Assembly: GCF_030287445.1 (NCBI RefSeq)
Contig: NZ_JASVWB010000002.1
Span: 3,534,001-3,598,000, forward strand
Length of the DNA stretch: 64,000 bases
Direction of reading: 5' to 3'
Source: Streptomyces sp. ALI-76-A
GTDB lineage: Bacteria > Actinomycetota > Actinomycetes > Streptomycetales > Streptomycetaceae
Shown: piece by piece, positions 8,424 through 17,786 of the stretch
Layout: each line of letters starts with the position of its first letter
Numbering within the stretch: the first letter of the stretch is position 1
Program-made: the position numbers and the translations under genes
The notes under the pieces: model-generated
The model's database searches: none
Seen by the model: the letters and a program-made list of their open reading frames with translations, nothing else
Told to the model about the DNA's origin: nothing

Positions 8424-9479
8424 TCAGGACGAACTCCGCTGCACCAGCTCCGTCGCCAGCACCACCCGCTGCCGCTCCAGTCCCCGGACCGCCGCCGGAC
8501 GGCGGTCCGCGATCTCCGTCAGCAGCAGGTCGATCATCCTGCGGCCCATCTCCTCGATGGGCTGGCGCACGCTGGTCATGGGCGGATCCATGTGGCGGGC
8601 GATGGCCGAGTCGTCGTAGCCGACGAGCGCGACCTCGTCGGGGATGCGGCGGCCCTCCTCGCGCAGCACCTGGCGGGCGCCGGCCGCCATCACGTCCGAG
8701 CCCGCGAAGACCGCGTCCAGGTCGGGACGGCGGGCCAGCAGCTTCGTCATCGCGCGCCGGCCGCCCTCCTCGGTGAAGTCGCCCGGCTCGATGAGCCGCT
8801 CGTCCACCTGGTGCCCCGCGCCGAGCAGGGCGTCGCGGTAGCCGTCGACGCGTCGCTGGGCGCCGTACACGTCGAGGCGGCCGGTGATGTGGCCGACCGC
8901 CCGGCAACCGCGGGCCAGCAGGTGCTCGACGGCCGTGCGGGCGCCGCCGTAGTTGTCCGAGTCGACCGACGGGAGCGTCTCCGCGGCCGACCTCGGGCCG
9001 CTGATCACCGCCGGTATCTCCAGCTGGGAGAGCAGGTCGGGCAGCGGGTCGTCGGCGTGCACGGACACCAGCAGGACGCCGTCGACCCGGTGCGCGGCCA
9101 GGTACTGGGCGAGACGGGCCCGCTCCCGGTCGCTGCCCGCGAAGATCAGCAGCAGTTGCATCTCGGTGTCGGACAGCTCGGCGCCGACCCCCTTGAGCAT
9201 GTCCGAGAAGTACGGTTCCGCGAAGAAGCGGGTCTCCGGCTCGGGGACGACCAGGGCGATCGCGTCGGTGCGGTTGGCGGCCAGGGCGCGGGCCGCCGTG
9301 TTGGGCACGTACCCCAGCTCGGCGACCGCCGCCTCCACCGCCGCGCGGGTGGCGTCACTGACCCGGGGCGAGCCGTTGATGACCCGGGAGACCGTGCCGC
9401 GGCCCACGCCGGCCCGTGCCGCCACCTCTTCGAGGGTGGGCCGGCCACCGCTCCGGCCCCGCGCTCCGTGGCTTGCCAT
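8424..9479 (-). CDS. cebR: CebR, LacI-family repressor of cellobiose/cellotriose utilisation
   Basis: 351 residues. The N-terminal LacI helix-turn-helix (TLEEVAARAGVGRGTVSRVI, then the hinge PNTAARALAANRTDAI) is followed by a periplasmic-binding-type effector domain. It is divergent from the cebE-cebF-cebG importer and close to bglC, the standard arrangement of the CebR regulon. CebR represses these genes by binding TGGGAGCGCTCCCA-type palindromes and is released by cello-oligosaccharides. An exact copy of that palindrome lies at 9704-9717 between cebR and cebE, and a near copy at 13232-13245 before bglC. In S. scabies CebR also controls virulence; that role is not implied here. Confidence 0.92.
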   Translation of the reverse strand: MASHGARGRSGGRPTLEEVAARAGVGRGTVSRVINGSPRVSDATRAAVEAAVAELGYVPNTAARALAANRTDAIALVVPEPETRFFAEPYFSDMLKGVGAELSDTEMQLLLIFAGSDRERARLAQYLAAHRVDGVLLVSVHADDPLPDLLSQLEIPAVISGPRSAAETLPSVDSDNYGGARTAVEHLLARGCRAVGHITGRLDVYGAQRRVDGYRDALLGAGHQVDERLIEPGDFTEEGGRRAMTKLLARRPDLDAVFAGSDVMAAGARQVLREEGRRIPDEVALVGYDDSAIARHMDPPMTSVRQPIEEMGRRMIDLLLTEIADRRPAAVRGLERQRVVLATELVQRSSS

Positions 9480-9833
9480 GGGCTCCGCCTCCCGTTGACC
9501 CTGTCATTGGCCTGGAATTTAACAGTCCCGCCGGAGGGGCGACCGGTCACGGTGGACTCCCTCATTCCACTGCCGTGCTTCGCGGGGGTGGCTGGATCGT
9601 TACGCCCGGGTTCCAGTTAACAGCCCGATAACTGAACGCATCTCTCCGCTCCCAGTCCCTTGACACCCTCGCTCCGACCGACGAACCTTCAACACATCAC
9701 AAGTGGGAGCGCTCCCACGGTACCTGACACATACATAACCCGCACGTTCCCCGCCCGAGCCGCAGCTAGAACTAACGGGCCCAACAACGCAGTTGGCCGG
9801 GGGGTCGGCACGTCAGGGCAACAGGAGGACGCA
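9480..9833. promoter_or_regulatory. cebR-cebE divergent regulatory region
   Basis: 354 bp between the divergent genes. It contains the CebR box at 9703-9718, a TTGACA hexamer at 9660-9665 that could be the cebE -35, a second 21 bp inverted repeat at 9614-9634 (CAGTTA-N9-TAACTG) of unknown use, and the cebE ribosome-binding site AGGAGGA (9823-9829). Confidence 0.6.
9703..9718. promoter_or_regulatory. CebR operator upstream of cebE
   Basis: GTGGGAGCGCTCCCAC is a perfect 16 bp palindrome that contains the 14 bp consensus CebR box. It lies about 115 bp before the cebE start and downstream of a TTGACA hexamer, a position suited to repression of cebE transcription. Confidence 0.92.
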
Positions 9834-11159
9834 ATGCGAGCACGTACCCGAATCGCCCGCAAGACGATGGTCCTCGCGGCCGTCGCCGCGCTGGGCTCCG
9901 GGCTGCTGGCCGGCTGTGCCGACGACGGAGACGACGGCGGTGACGGTTCGTCTTCGGGCGACACCAGTGGCAAGACCACGATCACCCTCGGCCTCTTCGG
10001 CACCCAGGGCTTCAAGGAAGCCGGTCTGTACGCCGAGTACGAGAAGCTGAACCCGGACATCAAGATCGCCGAGAACGTCGTCGAGCGGAACGAGAACTAC
10101 TACCCGGCTCTCGTCAACCACCTGACCACCAACAGCGGTCTGCAGGACATCCAGGCCGTCGAGGTCGGAAACATCGCCGAGGTCGTGAACACCCAGGCCG
10201 CGAAGTTGACGGACCTGTCCAAGGTGGAGGGCGTCCAGTCGAGCAACTGGCTCGACTGGAAGTGGAAGCAGGCCACCACCAAGGACGGCCAGACGATCGG
10301 TCTCGGCACCGACGTCGGCCCGATGGCCATCTGCTACCGCAAGGACCTGTTCGAGCAGGCCGGACTGCCGTCCGAGCGCGAGGAGGTCAGCAAGCTGTGG
10401 GCCGGCAGCTGGGAGAAGTTCGTCGAGGTCGGCAAGGACTACCAGGGGAAGGCGCCCAAGGGCACCACCTTCCTGGACTCCCCCGGCGGCCTGCTGAACG
10501 CGATCGTCAGCGGTGAGAGCGAGAAGTTCTACGACGCCTCCGGCGAGGTCATCTACAAGACGAACCCGGCCATCAAGAAGGCCTTCGACCTGACGGCGCA
10601 GGCCGCCGAGGACGGGCTGATCGGCAACCAGACGCAGTTCCAGCCCGCCTGGGACACGACGATCGCCAACGGCAAGTTCGCCGCGATGTCCTGCCCGCCG
10701 TGGATGCTCGGCTACATCAAGGGCAAGTCGAAGCCCGAGGCGGCCGGCAAGTGGGACGTGGCCACCTCGCCGAAGCCCGGCAACTGGGGCGGCACCTTCC
10801 TCGCCGTGCCGAAGTCCGGCAAGAACGCCGACGAGGCCGCGAAGCTCGCCGCATGGTTGACCGCGCCCGAGCAGCAGGCCAAGCTCTTCGCCAAGCAGGG
10901 CAGCTTCCCGAGCGCCCCGGCCGCGTACACCATGCCGCAGGTCACCGGCGCGAAGAACGACATGACCGGTGACTCCCCGATCGGCACGATCTTCGCCGAC
11001 GCCGCCAAGCAGATCCCGGCGCAGGTGATCGGCCCGAAGGACCAGATCATCCAGCAGGGTCTGACCGACAACGGCGTCATCCTGGTCACCCAGGGCAAGT
11101 CGGCCGAGGAAGCCTGGGAGACGGCCACCAAGACCATCGACAACAACCTGGAGAAGTGA
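9834..11159 (+). CDS. cebE: CebE, cello-oligosaccharide-binding lipoprotein of an ABC importer
   Basis: 441 residues. The signal peptide ends in lipobox LLAGC, giving lipidated Cys28, then an acidic Gly/Asp/Ser linker and a type-I solute-binding domain (SBP_bac_1). It captures cellobiose and cellotriose at the outer face of the membrane and delivers them to CebF-CebG; the shared ATPase MsiK is encoded elsewhere, as usual. The start ATG at 9834 follows AGGAGGA by a few bases; the frame is open upstream but has no other good site. First gene of cebEFG, under the CebR box. Confidence 0.93.
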   Translation: MRARTRIARKTMVLAAVAALGSGLLAGCADDGDDGGDGSSSGDTSGKTTITLGLFGTQGFKEAGLYAEYEKLNPDIKIAENVVERNENYYPALVNHLTTNSGLQDIQAVEVGNIAEVVNTQAAKLTDLSKVEGVQSSNWLDWKWKQATTKDGQTIGLGTDVGPMAICYRKDLFEQAGLPSEREEVSKLWAGSWEKFVEVGKDYQGKAPKGTTFLDSPGGLLNAIVSGESEKFYDASGEVIYKTNPAIKKAFDLTAQAAEDGLIGNQTQFQPAWDTTIANGKFAAMSCPPWMLGYIKGKSKPEAAGKWDVATSPKPGNWGGTFLAVPKSGKNADEAAKLAAWLTAPEQQAKLFAKQGSFPSAPAAYTMPQVTGAKNDMTGDSPIGTIFADAAKQIPAQVIGPKDQIIQQGLTDNGVILVTQGKSAEEAWETATKTIDNNLEK

Positions 11160-11164
11160 CCGGT

Positions 11165-12178
11165 ATGGCCACCCGGCACGACACCGCCGCGCCCCCCCTC
11201 AAGGAGGGGGGCGCGGCCCCGGGCCGCCCGCCCGCCGACGCCGTGCCCGAGGCGGACAAGCGCCGCCGGGCCCGGCTCTCCCGCCGCTGGCAGCGGGACA
11301 TGCGCTGGAGCCCGTACGCGTTCGTCTCGCCGTTCTTCCTGCTCTTCCTCGCGTTCGGCCTGTTCCCGCTGATCTACACCGGCTGGGCCTCGCTGCACAC
11401 GGTGGAGATGACCGCGCCCACCGACATGGAGTGGGCGGGCCTGCGCAACTACACCCGGATCTTCGACGACGACTTCTTCTGGAACGCGGCGAAGAACACC
11501 CTGACCATCGGCATCATCTCGACGGTCCCGCAGCTGCTGATGGCCATGGGCATCGCCCACATCCTCAACTACAAGCTGCGCGGCTCGACCTTCTACCGGG
11601 TCATGATGCTCGCGCCGTACGCGACGTCGATCGCCGCCGCCTCCCTGGTGTTCGTGCTGCTCTTCGGCCGCGACTACGGCATGATCAACTGGGCGCTGAA
11701 CGCCGTCGGCTTCGACAACATCGACTGGCAGAACGACAAGTGGGCCTCCCAGATCGCCGTCTCGTCGATCGTGATCTGGCGCTGGACCGGCTACAACGCG
11801 CTGATCTACCTGGCCGCGATGCAGGCGATACCGCAGGACCTGTACGAGTCGGCGGCCCTGGACGGGGCCAACCGCTGGCGGCAGTTCATCCACGTCACCC
11901 TGCCGTCGCTGCGCCCGACCATCCTGTTCACCGTGGTCGTGTCGACCATCGGCGCCTCCCAGCTGTTCGGCGAGCCCCTGCTGTTCGACGCGAACAAGGG
12001 CACCTCCGGCGGCTCCCAGCACCAGTTCCAGACGCTCGGGCTGTACCTGTACGAGCAGGGCTGGGTCAACCAGCACCTGGGCCGCGCCTCGGCGATCGCC
12101 TGGACGATGTTCCTGATCCTCATCGTGATCGGGATCGTCAACTACGTCATCTCGCGCCGGCTGCGCGCCAGTAGTTAG
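11165..12178 (+). CDS. cebF: CebF, ABC sugar permease subunit
   Basis: 337 residues with a polar ~45-residue N-terminal cytoplasmic tail and six predicted membrane helices of the MalF type. The EAA signature loop that docks the ATPase appears as [20 protein letters not shown]. It forms the translocation channel with CebG. The ATG at 11165 starts five bases after the cebE stop; a GTG at 11156 overlapping the stop is less likely because its spacing to GGAG is too short. Confidence 0.92.
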   Translation: MATRHDTAAPPLKEGGAAPGRPPADAVPEADKRRRARLSRRWQRDMRWSPYAFVSPFFLLFLAFGLFPLIYTGWASLHTVEMTAPTDMEWAGLRNYTRIFDDDFFWNAAKNTLTIGIISTVPQLLMAMGIAHILNYKLRGSTFYRVMMLAPYATSIAAASLVFVLLFGRDYGMINWALNAVGFDNIDWQNDKWASQIAVSSIVIWRWTGYNALIYLAAMQAIPQDLYESAALDGANRWRQFIHVTLPSLRPTILFTVVVSTIGASQLFGEPLLFDANKGTSGGSQHQFQTLGLYLYEQGWVNQHLGRASAIAWTMFLILIVIGIVNYVISRRLRASS

Positions 12179-12189
12179 GAGACCCGGCC

Positions 12190-13092
12190 GTGACGACGAC
12201 ACTGACCCCGGTGGAACCGACCGACCAGAAAACCCAGCGCGTACGACGGCCCAAGTCGGCCCGCGCGGGCGGACAGATGCACGCCGGCCCGATCGCGTAC
12301 GTCATCCTCGCCCTGTTCACCATCGGCTCGCTGTTCCCACTGGTGTGGACGGCGATCGCCGCCTCGCGCGACACCCAGCGCCTGGCGCAGACGCCGCCGC
12401 CGTTCTGGTTCGGCTCGAACCTCTTCGACAACCTCGAGATCGCCTGGAACGACGCCAACCTGGGCGAGGCGTTCATCAACACCACGTTCGTGGCGGGGGT
12501 GTCGGCGGTGACCATCGTGTTCCTGTCGACGATCGCCGGGTTCGCCTTCGCCAAGCTGCGCTTCAAGGGCCGGGGCGCGATGATGCTGATCGTGATCGGC
12601 ACCATGATGGTGCCGCCGCAGCTCAGCGTGATCCCCCTGTACATGATGGTCGCCGAGCTCGGCTGGACAGACCAGCTCAAGGCGGTCATCTTCCCCTCGC
12701 TGGTGAGCGCCTTCGGGGTGTTCTTCATGCGGCAGTACCTGATCCAGGCGTTGCCGGACGAGATCATCGAGGCGGCCCGGGTGGACGGCGCGAGCAGCTG
12801 GCGGGTGGTGTGGCACGTGGTGTTCCCGGCCGCGCGGCCCGCGATGGCCGTCCTCGGCATGCTGATGTTCGTCCAGACCTGGAACGACTTCCTGTGGCCG
12901 TTCCTGGTCCTGACCCAGACCGGCAGCCCGACCGTGCAGGTCGCGGTGGCGGGCCTCGGCCGGGGCTTCACGCCCGACCAGTCACTGATCATGGCGGGCG
13001 CCCTGCTGGGCACGCTGCCCCTGCTGATCGTCTTCGCGATCTTCGGCAAGCAGATCGTGGGCGGCATCATGCAGGGCGCTGTGAAGGGCTGA
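12190..13092 (+). CDS. cebG: CebG, ABC sugar permease subunit
   Basis: 300 residues, MalG-type permease with six predicted membrane helices and the EAA loop [20 protein letters not shown]. Partner of CebF in the cello-oligosaccharide importer. It starts at a GTG (12190) behind AGGAGA, eleven bases after cebF. A 10 bp stem hairpin at 13111-13140 follows the stop and separates it from bglC. Confidence 0.92.
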   Translation: MTTTLTPVEPTDQKTQRVRRPKSARAGGQMHAGPIAYVILALFTIGSLFPLVWTAIAASRDTQRLAQTPPPFWFGSNLFDNLEIAWNDANLGEAFINTTFVAGVSAVTIVFLSTIAGFAFAKLRFKGRGAMMLIVIGTMMVPPQLSVIPLYMMVAELGWTDQLKAVIFPSLVSAFGVFFMRQYLIQALPDEIIEAARVDGASSWRVVWHVVFPAARPAMAVLGMLMFVQTWNDFLWPFLVLTQTGSPTVQVAVAGLGRGFTPDQSLIMAGALLGTLPLLIVFAIFGKQIVGGIMQGAVKG

Positions 13093-13110
13093 GCCCGCCC
13101 CCTGTTCTCC

Positions 13111-13140
13111 GGGGGCCGAGCCACCGTCGCCTCGGCCCCC
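13111..13140 (+). terminator. hairpin between cebG and bglC
   Basis: GGGGGCCGAG and its exact complement CTCGGCCCCC flank a 10-base loop, 18 bp after cebG. It may end or reduce transcription of cebEFG, so that bglC depends at least partly on its own promoter in the pyrimidine-rich stretch that follows. Confidence 0.7.
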
Positions 13141-13231
13141 CGCTCCGCCCTTCTCGCCCTTCCTCTCTTCTTCCCTCCCCTTCTTTCCCTCCCCCTTCTC
13201 TCATCCACCCGTCGGTCCACACGACCTCCTA

Positions 13232-13245
13232 TGGGAGCGCTTCCA
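13232..13245. promoter_or_regulatory. CebR box overlapping the bglC ribosome-binding site and start
   Basis: TGGGAGCGCTTCCA matches the 14 bp CebR consensus at 13 positions. Its GGGAG is the only Shine-Dalgarno-like sequence for bglC, and its last base is the A of the ATG (13245-13247). Confidence 0.85.
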
Positions 13246-14708
13246 TGCCAGAGTCCGAAACGCCGGGAACCCCGGTGACCTTCCCGCCCGCCTTCCTCTG
13301 GGGCGCCGCGACCTCCGCCTACCAGATCGAGGGGGCGGTGCGGGAGGACGGCCGTACGCCCTCGATCTGGGACACCTTCAGCCATACGCCGGGCAAGACC
13401 GCCGGCGGCGAGCACGGTGACATCGCTGTCGACCACTACCACCGCTACCGCGACGACGTGGCGCTGATGGCGGACCTGGGCCTGAGCGCGTACCGCTTCT
13501 CCATCTCGTGGTCGCGGGTGCAGCCGACGGGCCGGGGCCCGGCCGTCCAGAAGGGCCTGGACTTCTACCGCCGGCTGGTCGACGAGCTGCTCGCGCACGA
13601 CATCAAGCCGGCCGTCACGCTCTACCACTGGGACCTGCCGCAGGAGCTGGAGGATACGGGCGGCTGGCCGGAGCGTGACACGGCGTACCGGTTCGCGGAG
13701 TACGCGCGGATCGTCGGCGAGGCGCTCGGCGACCGGGTGGAGCAGTGGATCACGCTCAACGAGCCGTGGTGCAGCGCCTTCCTCGGCTACGGCTCGGGGG
13801 TGCACGCCCCCGGCCGCACGGACGCGGCGGCCTCGCTGAAGGCGGCCCACCATCTGAACCTGGCGCACGGGCTGGGCACGACGGCCCTGCGCTCGGTGAT
13901 GCCGGCCCGCAACTCGGTCGCGGTGAGCCTCAACTCCTCGGTGGTGCGCCCGCTGTCGCAGGACCCGGCGGACCTGGCGGCGGTCCAGAAGATCGACGAC
14001 CTGGCCAACGGTGTCTTCCACGGCCCGATGCTGCACGGCGTGTACCCGGAGACGCTGTACGCGGCGACGGAGCTGATCACGGACTGGTCGTACGTCCAGG
14101 ACGGCGACCTGGCGACCATCAACCAGCCGCTGGACGCGCTGGGCCTCAACTACTACACCCCGGCGCTGGTCGCGGCGACGGACCCGCAGTCGGGCAGCTC
14201 GCGCAACGACGGTCACGGCGCCAGCTCCTACTCCCCCTGGCCCGGCGCGGACGACGTCGCCTTCCACCAGACCCCGGGCGAGCGCACGGAGATGGGCTGG
14301 ACGATCGACCCGACCGGCCTGCACGACCTGATCATGCGCTACACCCGCGAGGCCCCGGGCCTGCCGCTGTACATCACGGAGAACGGCGCGGCCTACGACG
14401 ACAAGCCCGACCCCGACGGCCGCGTCCACGACCCCGAGCGGATCGCGTATCTGCACGGCCACCTGGCGGCGGTCCGCCGCGCCATCACGGACGGCGCGGA
14501 CGTGCGCGGCTACTACCTGTGGTCGCTGATGGACAACTTCGAGTGGGCGTACGGCTACGGCAAGCGCTTCGGCGCGGTCTACGTCGACTACGCGACCCTG
14601 GCCCGTACTCCCAAGTCGAGCGCGCACTGGTACGCCCAGGCCGCCCGCACGGGAACGCTCCCGCCGGTGACCGCGATGGACATGCCGCCGCTGGCGGCAA
14701 CGGACTGA
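13245..14708 (+). CDS. bglC: BglC, GH1 beta-glucosidase
   Basis: 487 residues, the GH1 length. It hydrolyses imported cellobiose and cellotriose to glucose in the cytoplasm; there is no signal peptide. Catalytic motifs are visible: WITLNEPWC (acid/base Glu) and [11 protein letters not shown] (nucleophile Glu). The N-terminal GH1 signature is [15 protein letters not shown], and [12 protein letters not shown] forms the aglycone side. The last gene of the cellobiose regulon, with its CebR box over the ribosome-binding site. In S. scabies its product also feeds back on CebR by removing the inducer. Confidence 0.95.
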   Translation: MPESETPGTPVTFPPAFLWGAATSAYQIEGAVREDGRTPSIWDTFSHTPGKTAGGEHGDIAVDHYHRYRDDVALMADLGLSAYRFSISWSRVQPTGRGPAVQKGLDFYRRLVDELLAHDIKPAVTLYHWDLPQELEDTGGWPERDTAYRFAEYARIVGEALGDRVEQWITLNEPWCSAFLGYGSGVHAPGRTDAAASLKAAHHLNLAHGLGTTALRSVMPARNSVAVSLNSSVVRPLSQDPADLAAVQKIDDLANGVFHGPMLHGVYPETLYAATELITDWSYVQDGDLATINQPLDALGLNYYTPALVAATDPQSGSSRNDGHGASSYSPWPGADDVAFHQTPGERTEMGWTIDPTGLHDLIMRYTREAPGLPLYITENGAAYDDKPDPDGRVHDPERIAYLHGHLAAVRRAITDGADVRGYYLWSLMDNFEWAYGYGKRFGAVYVDYATLARTPKSSAHWYAQAARTGTLPPVTAMDMPPLAATD

Positions 14709-14730
14709 CACCCTGGGGGAAGCGGGGGAC

Positions 14731-14764
14731 GGGGCGCGGCATCCGACGGGGGGTGCCGCGCCCC
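14731..14764 (+). terminator. intrinsic terminator after bglC
   Basis: GGGGCGCGGCA pairs exactly with TGCCGCGCCCC across a 12-base loop, 22 bp after the bglC stop. The remaining ~230 bp up to the two-component genes show no gene. Confidence 0.8.
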
Positions 14765-14996
14765 GGCACGTGTCACTCGTACCCGCGCCACGGGCACGGG
14801 GGGCGCGGCCGCGCGCCGGAGGGACGAGGTGACCGCACCGCCCACCACCGTGCCCCTGCCGCCGACTGCGCGCCGACGCGTGCCTGCCTTCGCTCCCCAC
14901 GAGGTGCCCCGAGGGGTGGGTGCGGCAGCACGCCGGCGATCGGAGTGCTGGCCCGAACACCGTGATCAGGACGGAGGTCGGGGATCTCGGGCGGCC

Positions 14997-16400
14997 TCAG
15001 GGATGGGATCGGGGCCGGTTGAAGGTGGAGCCCAGCCGTCCGGCCCGACGACGTCGTACGGAACCGCGGTGGCCGCCGCGCACCGGCGCGCGTCCGTCCA
15101 CCTGGAGCCAGATCCGCACCTCCGTGCCGCCCAGCACGGACCGGCCGATCCGTACGTCCCCGCCGGTCGACTCCGCGAGCCGGCGCACGATGTCGAGCCC
15201 GAGCCCGGTCGACCCGGCGCTCCCCGAACCCCGGCCGCGCGCCATCGCCGCCTCCGGGTCGGGTATGCCGGGCCCCGCGTCCGACACCAGCACGATCACC
15301 GCGTCCTCGGCGTTGTGCACGTCGACCGCGAAGGCGGTGCCCTCCGCGGTGTGCCGGAAGACGTTGCCGAGCAGGGCGTCCAGGGCGGCGGCCAGGTCCG
15401 CGCGGGCCACGGGTATGCGCACCGGCCGGTCCGCCCCGGCCACCCGCCAGGTGCGGCCCTCGTCCTCCGCCAGCGCCGACCAGAACACCATCCGCTCGCG
15501 CACCACCTCGGCCGCGTCGCACCCGGCACCGGGTCCGGCCGCCGCGGTGCGCGGCTTGGCGTCCCGGGCGGTCCGGATGATCGTGTCGACCTCGCCCTCC
15601 AGCTGGGCGACCGCGGCCCGCGTCTGCTCCGCGGCCGGCCCCTCCCCGAGCGAGGCCGCGTTCAGCCGCAGCACGGTCAGCGGCGTCCGCAGGCGGTGCG
15701 ACAGATCCGCCGCCAGCTCCCGCTCGTTGGCGAGGAGCTGGACGACCTGGTCGGCCATCGAGTTGAACGCGACCGCCGCCAGCCGCAGTTCGGTCGGCCC
15801 CTCCTCCGGCACCCTGGCGCCCAGCTTCCCCTCCCCCAGCTCCTGGGCGCCCGCCACCAGCCGCCGGGCCGGCCGCACCATCCGCACGCCCAGCCGGTCG
15901 GCGACCGCGACCGAGCCGACGACCAGCGCGAGGCCGACGCCGGCGAGCACCGCCCAGGCGGTGGCGACGCCGTTGCTGACGTCGGCCTCGGGGACGTACA
16001 CCTCGACGACGGCGATCTCCCCGGAGCTCAGCGCGACCGGCTGGAGCAGGGCGGAGCCGCCGGGCACCTCGCTGGTGGAGGCCCGGCCCAGCTTCCGCAC
16101 GGTCGCGATGTCCCCCTCGGCGGCGCGCCGGTGCCCGAGGCCGACGGCCGCGGCTCCGCCGGTGGCCGGCAGGTGCACGGCCATCCCGGCGTCCGAGCCC
16201 GCGGAGGCGACGACCCGTTCCAACTGGTCGCGGTCGGTGGTGATGGACAGGGCGGGGGCGACGGCCGCGGCCTGCCGCTCGGCGTTGGAGAAGGCGCGGT
16301 CCCGGGCCATCTCCCTGACCACGAGTCCGAGCGGGATCGCGAAGGCGACCACGACCATGGTGGTGACCGCCAGCGAGACCTTGACCAGGGCCCACCTCAT
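14997..16400 (-). CDS. sensor histidine kinase of a two-component system
   Basis: 467 residues. Two membrane helices (about 6-28 and 146-168) enclose an extracytoplasmic sensor region of ~115 residues. A HAMP domain (about 170-222), a HisKA domain with phospho-acceptor His235 in DLSHRLRTPLTVLRLNA, and a HATPase domain with the N box (NVFRHTAEG), G1 (SDAGPGIP) and G2 (GSTGLGLDIV) follow. The ATG overlaps the response regulator stop in the TCAT of 16397-16400 (ATGA on the coding strand), so the two are translationally coupled. The stimulus is unknown. The tail after the ATPase domain is basic and low complexity. Confidence 0.93.
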   Translation of the reverse strand: MRWALVKVSLAVTTMVVVAFAIPLGLVVREMARDRAFSNAERQAAAVAPALSITTDRDQLERVVASAGSDAGMAVHLPATGGAAAVGLGHRRAAEGDIATVRKLGRASTSEVPGGSALLQPVALSSGEIAVVEVYVPEADVSNGVATAWAVLAGVGLALVVGSVAVADRLGVRMVRPARRLVAGAQELGEGKLGARVPEEGPTELRLAAVAFNSMADQVVQLLANERELAADLSHRLRTPLTVLRLNAASLGEGPAAEQTRAAVAQLEGEVDTIIRTARDAKPRTAAAGPGAGCDAAEVVRERMVFWSALAEDEGRTWRVAGADRPVRIPVARADLAAALDALLGNVFRHTAEGTAFAVDVHNAEDAVIVLVSDAGPGIPDPEAAMARGRGSGSAGSTGLGLDIVRRLAESTGGDVRIGRSVLGGTEVRIWLQVDGRAPVRGGHRGSVRRRRAGRLGSTFNRPRSHP

Positions 16401-17125
16401 CGCGCCGGCTCCGCTCCCGGGAACGGCGGGGCGGCCGGGTGATCGGCCGGCGGCTCCAGCTTCACGCCGACGCCCCGGAGGGTGTGCAGATAGCGGGGCC
16501 GGGCGGCCGTCTCGCCGAGCTTGCGGCGCAGCCAGGACAGGTGGACGTCGATGGTCTGGTCGTCGCCGTAGGACTGCTGCCACACCTCGGCGAGCAGTTC
16601 CCGGCGCGGGACGACGACACCGGGCCGCCCGGCCAGGAAGGCGAGCAGGTCGAACTCGCGCCGGGTGAGGTCCAGTCGTCCGCCGTCCAGTTCGGCCTGG
16701 CGGCGCAGCGGGTCGACGGTCAGGCCGCCGACCCGCAGCACGGTCTGCGGGGGCTCCCCGGCGGCACGGGACCGCCGCAGGACGGCCGCCATGCGGGCCG
16801 ACAGGTGCTCGACGGAGAACGGCTTGGTCAGGTAGTCGTCCGCGCCCGCGTTCAGCAGGCGGACGATCTCCGTCTCGTCGTCCCGGGCGGTGGCGATGAT
16901 CACGGGGACGTCGGTGATGCCGCGCAGCATCTTCAGGGCCTCGGATCCGTCCAGATCGGGCAGTCCGAGGTCCAGGACGACGACGTCGAAACGGACATGG
17001 GCGACCTCGCGCAGCGCCTCCAGCGCGGTGCCGACGCTGCGCACGGTGTGCGAGGCGTCGGTCAGGTGCCGGATCAGCGCCGAGCGTACGAACTGGTCGT
17101 CCTCGACCACGAGAACACGTGCCAT
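16397..17125 (-). CDS. OmpR/PhoB-family response regulator
   Basis: 242 residues from the ATG at 17125. The receiver domain has the acidic pair Glu8-Asp9-Asp10, phospho-acceptor Asp52 in VVLDLGLPD and a Lys in LTKPFS. The C-terminal winged helix carries LTRREFDLLAFLAGRPG and DVHLSWLRRKLG, so it binds DNA as a transcription factor. It is the first gene of a two-gene operon with the histidine kinase and is divergent from the small anchored protein at 17246, a possible target. Confidence 0.94.
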   Translation of the reverse strand: MARVLVVEDDQFVRSALIRHLTDASHTVRSVGTALEALREVAHVRFDVVVLDLGLPDLDGSEALKMLRGITDVPVIIATARDDETEIVRLLNAGADDYLTKPFSVEHLSARMAAVLRRSRAAGEPPQTVLRVGGLTVDPLRRQAELDGGRLDLTRREFDLLAFLAGRPGVVVPRRELLAEVWQQSYGDDQTIDVHLSWLRRKLGETAARPRYLHTLRGVGVKLEPPADHPAAPPFPGAEPAR

Positions 17126-17245
17126 GCGCCGCACCGTACGCCATGCGGGACAGGCCCATCCGGCGCCTGTGGACAACTCCCCGGGTGTGGACGGCGACGG
17201 CCCACCCGGGACACCGGTGGGGCCCGTGGGGCAGGATGGCCCGCG

Positions 17246-17767
17246 ATGCGCAGAGGACTCGTACACCTGCTTGCCTGGTCGCTCGCCACGGGCGCGGCGG
17301 TCACGCTGTCGTGGTGGGGCGTGCGCACGGTGATGGAGGGGACGGCCTACGACCCGCCGCGCGCGCTGCCGGTCACGGTGGCCGACGCGGCCACCCGGGA
17401 GCCACGGCCGTCGGCCTCGTCGACGAGCCGGCCGTCCCCCTCGACGAGCCCGTCCCCGGCGCCGGGCCGGACGCCGTCGCGCGCGCCGGCACCGGCCCCC
17501 ACCGCCTCCGCCACCCCGACGGCGAGCGCCTCCACCGTCGTGCCGGGCCGGGTGAAGAGCTACGACACCGACGGGGGACGCACGGTCTTCGACCTCGGGA
17601 AGACCTCGGCGACGCTCGTGTCGGCGACACCGGGCACCGGCTGGTCGATGCAGGTGTGGAAGACGGAGTCGTGGATCCGGGTGGAGTTCGCCGCGGGCGC
17701 GGACCGGGTGTCGGTGTTCTGCACCTGGCACGACGGGCCGCCACGGGTGGAGATCGGCACCTACTGA
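17246..17767 (+). CDS. membrane-anchored exported protein with Ser/Pro-rich linker
   Basis: 173 residues. One N-terminal hydrophobic helix (LVHLLAWSLATGAAVTLSWWG) acts as signal anchor. A ~75-residue Ser/Pro/Thr/Ala linker follows, then a compact C-terminal domain of ~60 residues (KSYDTDGGRTVFDLGKTS ... SVFCTWHDGPPRVEIGTY). I do not recognise the domain. The start ATG is 120 bp from the divergent response regulator, so control by, or sensing for, that two-component system is possible. Confidence 0.7.
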   Translation: MRRGLVHLLAWSLATGAAVTLSWWGVRTVMEGTAYDPPRALPVTVADAATREPRPSASSTSRPSPSTSPSPAPGRTPSRAPAPAPTASATPTASASTVVPGRVKSYDTDGGRTVFDLGKTSATLVSATPGTGWSMQVWKTESWIRVEFAAGADRVSVFCTWHDGPPRVEIGTY

Positions 17768-17786
17768 GCCGCGGTCCCGTGCCGCG

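Noticed and set aside
12147..14960. Long minus-strand open frame opposite cebG and bglC
   Set aside because: Shadow of two well-identified genes; no motifs and low-complexity composition.
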